Source of the DNA: CAYMCQ01 sp964389025
GTDB taxonomy: Bacteria > Verrucomicrobiota > Verrucomicrobiia > Limisphaerales > CAYMCQ01
DNA length: 8,310 bases
Direction: 5' to 3'
Assembly: GCA_964389025.1 (NCBI GenBank)
Contig: CAYMCQ010000118.1
Span: forward strand, 1 to 8,310
Position 1 is the first letter of the stretch. Each line of letters starts with the position of its first letter. The notes under the pieces are model-generated. The model worked only from the letters and a program-made list of their open reading frames with translations, made no database searches and was not told the DNA's origin. A program made the position numbers and the translations under genes. This document shows, piece after piece, positions 5,841 to 8,310 of this stretch.

Positions 5841-8129
5841 ATGATTTACGCGTTCAAAGGATCACGGTTCGCACACAACTTTTCAATTCTGCTGCTGGCG
5901 TCGCCCACTCTGGCGGCGGACTTCAAACCGGCGCCCCAGGAATTCCGGCAGGAGGTGGCTCGACATTGGCCGCTGCCGGCGGATGTTGCAGCCGGAGGTT
6001 TCACGCTGGTGGACACTTCTCCCGATGGAAACGCGCGGGTGTCCGACGGGCAACGCTGGTATGCGGTGCGTGGCGAGAAGTTGGAATCCCTGCCGCAGCC
6101 GCCTGGCGCGAAGAACGGCGAAGGCTGGATTTGGCTCGGCAAGTCCAGCCGCGCCCTGCCCATGCCATTGTCGGCTTTGCGCCAGATTCAGCGCCATGGC
6201 GATGTCGCTTGGCTGGCCACTGAGAAAGGCGTTGTGATGCTGGCCGCCGATGGTCAGCCGGTGGTCGAGTTGCCGGGTCACGATGTTCGGCAGATGGCGA
6301 CCGGCTCGGGCGGCCTTGTGCTGGCAGCCACTACCCGCGGCCTATTCCAGCGAGGCACCCAGGCCAGGTGGGAACTGGTTCGGGCGATGGATGACGGCAG
6401 CCGGGTGTGGACGGAAGGCGACGTGCGCGGTGTGGCCATTTACGACCTGCAGAACTGGTGGGCTGCAACGCCAGCCGGCGCGATTCACCGGCAGGGTGAT
6501 CGCTGGAATTTTTACACGGGCCGCGAAGGTTTGCCTTACGCGGACTTCACCTGTGTTGCGATCGGCGCGGAGCCGGAAGTCTGGTTCGGCACTCATCGTG
6601 GGGCGGTGCGTTTCGATGGCAAGGAGTGGGCGTATCGCGAGGGCCAGCTTTGGCTGCCGGGTAATGACGTTCGTTCCATCGCGGTCGGAGCCGATGGCCG
6701 GGTTTGGTTCGCCACGGACAAGGGCCTCGGCTGCATTGAGCGCCGCGCGACGACGCTCGCTGAAAAGGCAGAGCATTACGAACAAGAGATTGAGCGTTAC
6801 ATCAAGCGGACACCCTTGGGTTATCTCTCTGAAGTTGGGCTCGGCGCGCCCGGAGACCGCTCGAAAATCATTTACTCGGACAGTGACAACGACGGCCTTT
6901 GGACGGCGATGTATGGAGCGGGCGAGTGCTTCGCTTACGGCGCGACGAAAACGCCCGAGTCCAAGAAACGCGCGCAGCAGGCTTTCGAGGCCTTGCGCTT
7001 CCTGCAGAAAGTCACCCAGGGCGGATCGCACAGCCCGCCGAAAGGTTATGTGGCGCGCACCATCCGGCCCGTGGAGTGGCCGGATCCCAACATTGGGCGG
7101 CTGGCTTCGGACAGGGAAGAGCAAAAGAGCGACCGGTTGTGGAAGGCATACGAACCCCGCTGGCCCAAAAGCGCCGATGGCAAATGGTATTGGAAAAGCG
7201 ACACCAGTTCCGACGAACTCGACGGCCACTTCTTTTTTTATCCGGCGTATTACGATCTCGTCGCCGACAACGACGCCGAGCGGGAGCGCGTGCGCGAGGT
7301 GGTGCGCGATTTGACTGACCATTTTCTGGCGCATGACTTCGCGCTTGTGGATCACGATGGCAAACCGACCCGCTGGGGAGTTTATGGGCCGCGTTCCTTG
7401 AACAATGATCCCGATTGGTATCAAGAGCGCGGGTTGAACTCCTTGAGCATCCTGTCTTATCTGACCGTGGCCGAGCACGTGACCGGCGATGCCAAGTATG
7501 GTCAGGCGATCCGCGATCTGATTGATAAGCACGGCTACGCGGCGAACGTCTTGAACCCGAAAATGCAAATGGGCGTTGGCTCGGGCAATCAGTCAGACGA
7601 CGAAATGGCGTTCATGTGTTTCTACAATCTGCTCCGCTACACCAAGGAGGAAAAGTGGCGGGAGAAATGGCGGTTTGCGTTTCACGGCTACTGGCGGCTG
7701 GAGCAGCCGGAGATGAATCCTTTTTTCAACTTCGCCTTCGCAGCAATCGGGCGCGGCCAGACCTTTGCCGACGCCTTTGGGCGGATTCCTGTGGATCCGT
7801 GGTCAGGTTGGTTCGAGGATTCGATGGCCACGCTGCGAGGATTTCCGCTGGACCGCGCGAACTGGGCGCATCAGAACAGCCACCGTCTTGACCTGATGCC
7901 GCTCCGCCGCCAGCAGGTGGTGGACTTCACGGCGAACAATCCCGCCCGGCGCGCCTCACGGGTGAACGGCAAGGTGCTTCCGGTCGAAAACCGCCACTTC
8001 AACCACTGGAACACCGACCCATGGCATCTCGATTACGGCGGCGACGGGCGCGAACTTGCGAGCGGGACGGTTTATCTGCTGCCATACTACATGGGTTTGT
8101 ATCACGGCTTCATCGAGCGGCCGCGGTGA
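5841..8129 (+). CDS. Secreted protein with propeller-like repeats and C-terminal helical (toroid-like) domain
   Basis: 762 residues from the ATG at 5841, which begins a Sec-type signal peptide (MIYAFKGSRFAHNFSILLLA, cleavage probably after SPTLAA near residue 26). Residues about 95-300 contain five recurring motifs resembling WxATxxG: WLATEKG (124), LAATTRG (161), WAATPAG (207), WFGTHRG (248) and WFATDKG (289). Their spacing of about 37-46 residues is typical of beta-propeller blades of the two-component-regulator-propeller type. Residues 305-762 are rich in Trp, Tyr and Asp and look mostly helical, with DSDNDG (347-352, calcium-loop-like DxDxDG), SSDELDGHFFFYPAYYDL (456-473) and GNQSDDEMAFMCFYNLLRY (582-600). 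This suggests an alpha/alpha-barrel such as those of glycan-active enzymes, but no family or catalytic residue can be named. A GTG at 5706 in the same frame would add 45 basic residues ahead of the signal peptide and is not favoured. It separates mqnP from mqnE without an obvious link to quinones. Confidence 0.88.
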   Translation: MIYAFKGSRFAHNFSILLLASPTLAADFKPAPQEFRQEVARHWPLPADVAAGGFTLVDTSPDGNARVSDGQRWYAVRGEKLESLPQPPGAKNGEGWIWLGKSSRALPMPLSALRQIQRHGDVAWLATEKGVVMLAADGQPVVELPGHDVRQMATGSGGLVLAATTRGLFQRGTQARWELVRAMDDGSRVWTEGDVRGVAIYDLQNWWAATPAGAIHRQGDRWNFYTGREGLPYADFTCVAIGAEPEVWFGTHRGAVRFDGKEWAYREGQLWLPGNDVRSIAVGADGRVWFATDKGLGCIERRATTLAEKAEHYEQEIERYIKRTPLGYLSEVGLGAPGDRSKIIYSDSDNDGLWTAMYGAGECFAYGATKTPESKKRAQQAFEALRFLQKVTQGGSHSPPKGYVARTIRPVEWPDPNIGRLASDREEQKSDRLWKAYEPRWPKSADGKWYWKSDTSSDELDGHFFFYPAYYDLVADNDAERERVREVVRDLTDHFLAHDFALVDHDGKPTRWGVYGPRSLNNDPDWYQERGLNSLSILSYLTVAEHVTGDAKYGQAIRDLIDKHGYAANVLNPKMQMGVGSGNQSDDEMAFMCFYNLLRYTKEEKWREKWRFAFHGYWRLEQPEMNPFFNFAFAAIGRGQTFADAFGRIPVDPWSGWFEDSMATLRGFPLDRANWAHQNSHRLDLMPLRRQQVVDFTANNPARRASRVNGKVLPVENRHFNHWNTDPWHLDYGGDGRELASGTVYLLPYYMGLYHGFIERPR

Positions 8130-8198
8130 ATCCGTCCTTATCATCGCCTGCAACTCCGTTTTGCCTTCTCGAAGCAAAGATGCTTTACTTCATGGGCG

Positions 8199-8310
8199 AT
8201 GAATTTCTTCGTCCAACGCAGCGAATTGCGCGACCTCTACGACAAGGTCGCCGCTGGCGAACGTATTTCCGAAGCCGACGCGCTGCGGTTGTTTGAATCC
8301 AAAGACCTCA
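8199..8310 (+). CDS. mqnE: Probable aminofutalosine synthase MqnE, N-terminal fragment (cut by window edge)
   Basis: Only the first 37 codons are present, starting MNFFVQRSELRDLYDKVAAG and continuing ERISEADALRLFESKDL. The pattern KVxxGERIxxxDALxLFESxDL matches the start of MqnE, the radical-SAM enzyme that joins 3-[(1-carboxyvinyl)oxy]benzoate to SAM to form aminofutalosine. The related MqnC has a similar but less close N-terminus. The CxxxCxxC cluster that would settle the family lies beyond the window. The context of ubiX, mqnP and ubiD supports a futalosine-pathway gene. The ATG at 8199 is 69 bp after the preceding stop, and no Shine-Dalgarno sequence was seen. Confidence 0.72.
   Translation, partial: MNFFVQRSELRDLYDKVAAGERISEADALRLFESKDL

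Noticed and set aside
6250..7314. 354-codon plus-strand frame
   Set aside because: It is a +1 shadow of the same gene, with Arg/Ser-rich composition typical of out-of-frame GC-rich DNA.
6342..7568. 408-codon minus-strand frame
   Set aside because: It is a GC-driven shadow of the 762-residue secreted protein and has no signal, domain or plausible start context.
8171..8191. Hairpin (8 of 9 pairs) just upstream of mqnE
   Set aside because: It is small and AT-rich with a mismatch; no riboswitch-like conserved core, so no function is claimed.

Overview
The window looks like part of a chromosome from a free-living Verrucomicrobiota bacterium, probably Limisphaerales/Pedosphaera-like. The taxonomic guess is inferred from three things: a prepilin-like protein with the C-terminal H-X9-DG motif common in the Planctomycetes-Verrucomicrobia group, a futalosine-type menaquinone gene set, and several families of short inverted repeats at gene borders. 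No database search was possible.

Layout, left to right. The left edge (1-733, minus strand) holds the N-terminal 244 codons of a UbiD-family prenylated-FMN decarboxylase. This gene carries an in-frame 111-bp palindromic element (163-273) that can fold into a branched, cloverleaf-like structure. A 242-bp divergent region with a perfect 19-bp dyad follows. Next comes a single-gene prepilin-like secreted or pilus protein (976-1767) with its own intrinsic terminator. A TCGTNN hexamer repeat then separates it from a convergent two-gene minus-strand unit: a lipoprotein N-acetylmuramoyl-L-alanine amidase (2869-3954) overlapping an SDR nucleotide-sugar epimerase/dehydratase (1911-2876) by 8 bp. The divergent region upstream of the amidase is largely filled by a heptamer repeat, which runs up to the start of ubiX (flavin prenyltransferase). 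An octamer-repeat hairpin separates ubiX from a UbiA/MqnP-type prenyltransferase (4781-5686). A 762-residue secreted protein (5841-8129) of apparent propeller plus helical-toroid architecture follows. The right edge carries the first 37 codons of a likely aminofutalosine synthase MqnE.

How the genes fit together. UbiX makes the prenylated FMN that UbiD needs. MqnP-type UbiA enzymes attach the polyprenyl tail to the naphthoate ring, and MqnE catalyses an early radical-SAM step of the futalosine route. The simplest reading is a menaquinone locus (ubiD, ubiX, mqnP, mqnE) interrupted by envelope genes and by an unrelated secreted protein. The most unusual content is the repeat DNA: one structured element domesticated inside a coding sequence, and three different tandem inverted repeats (unit lengths 6, 7 and 8) at gene borders.
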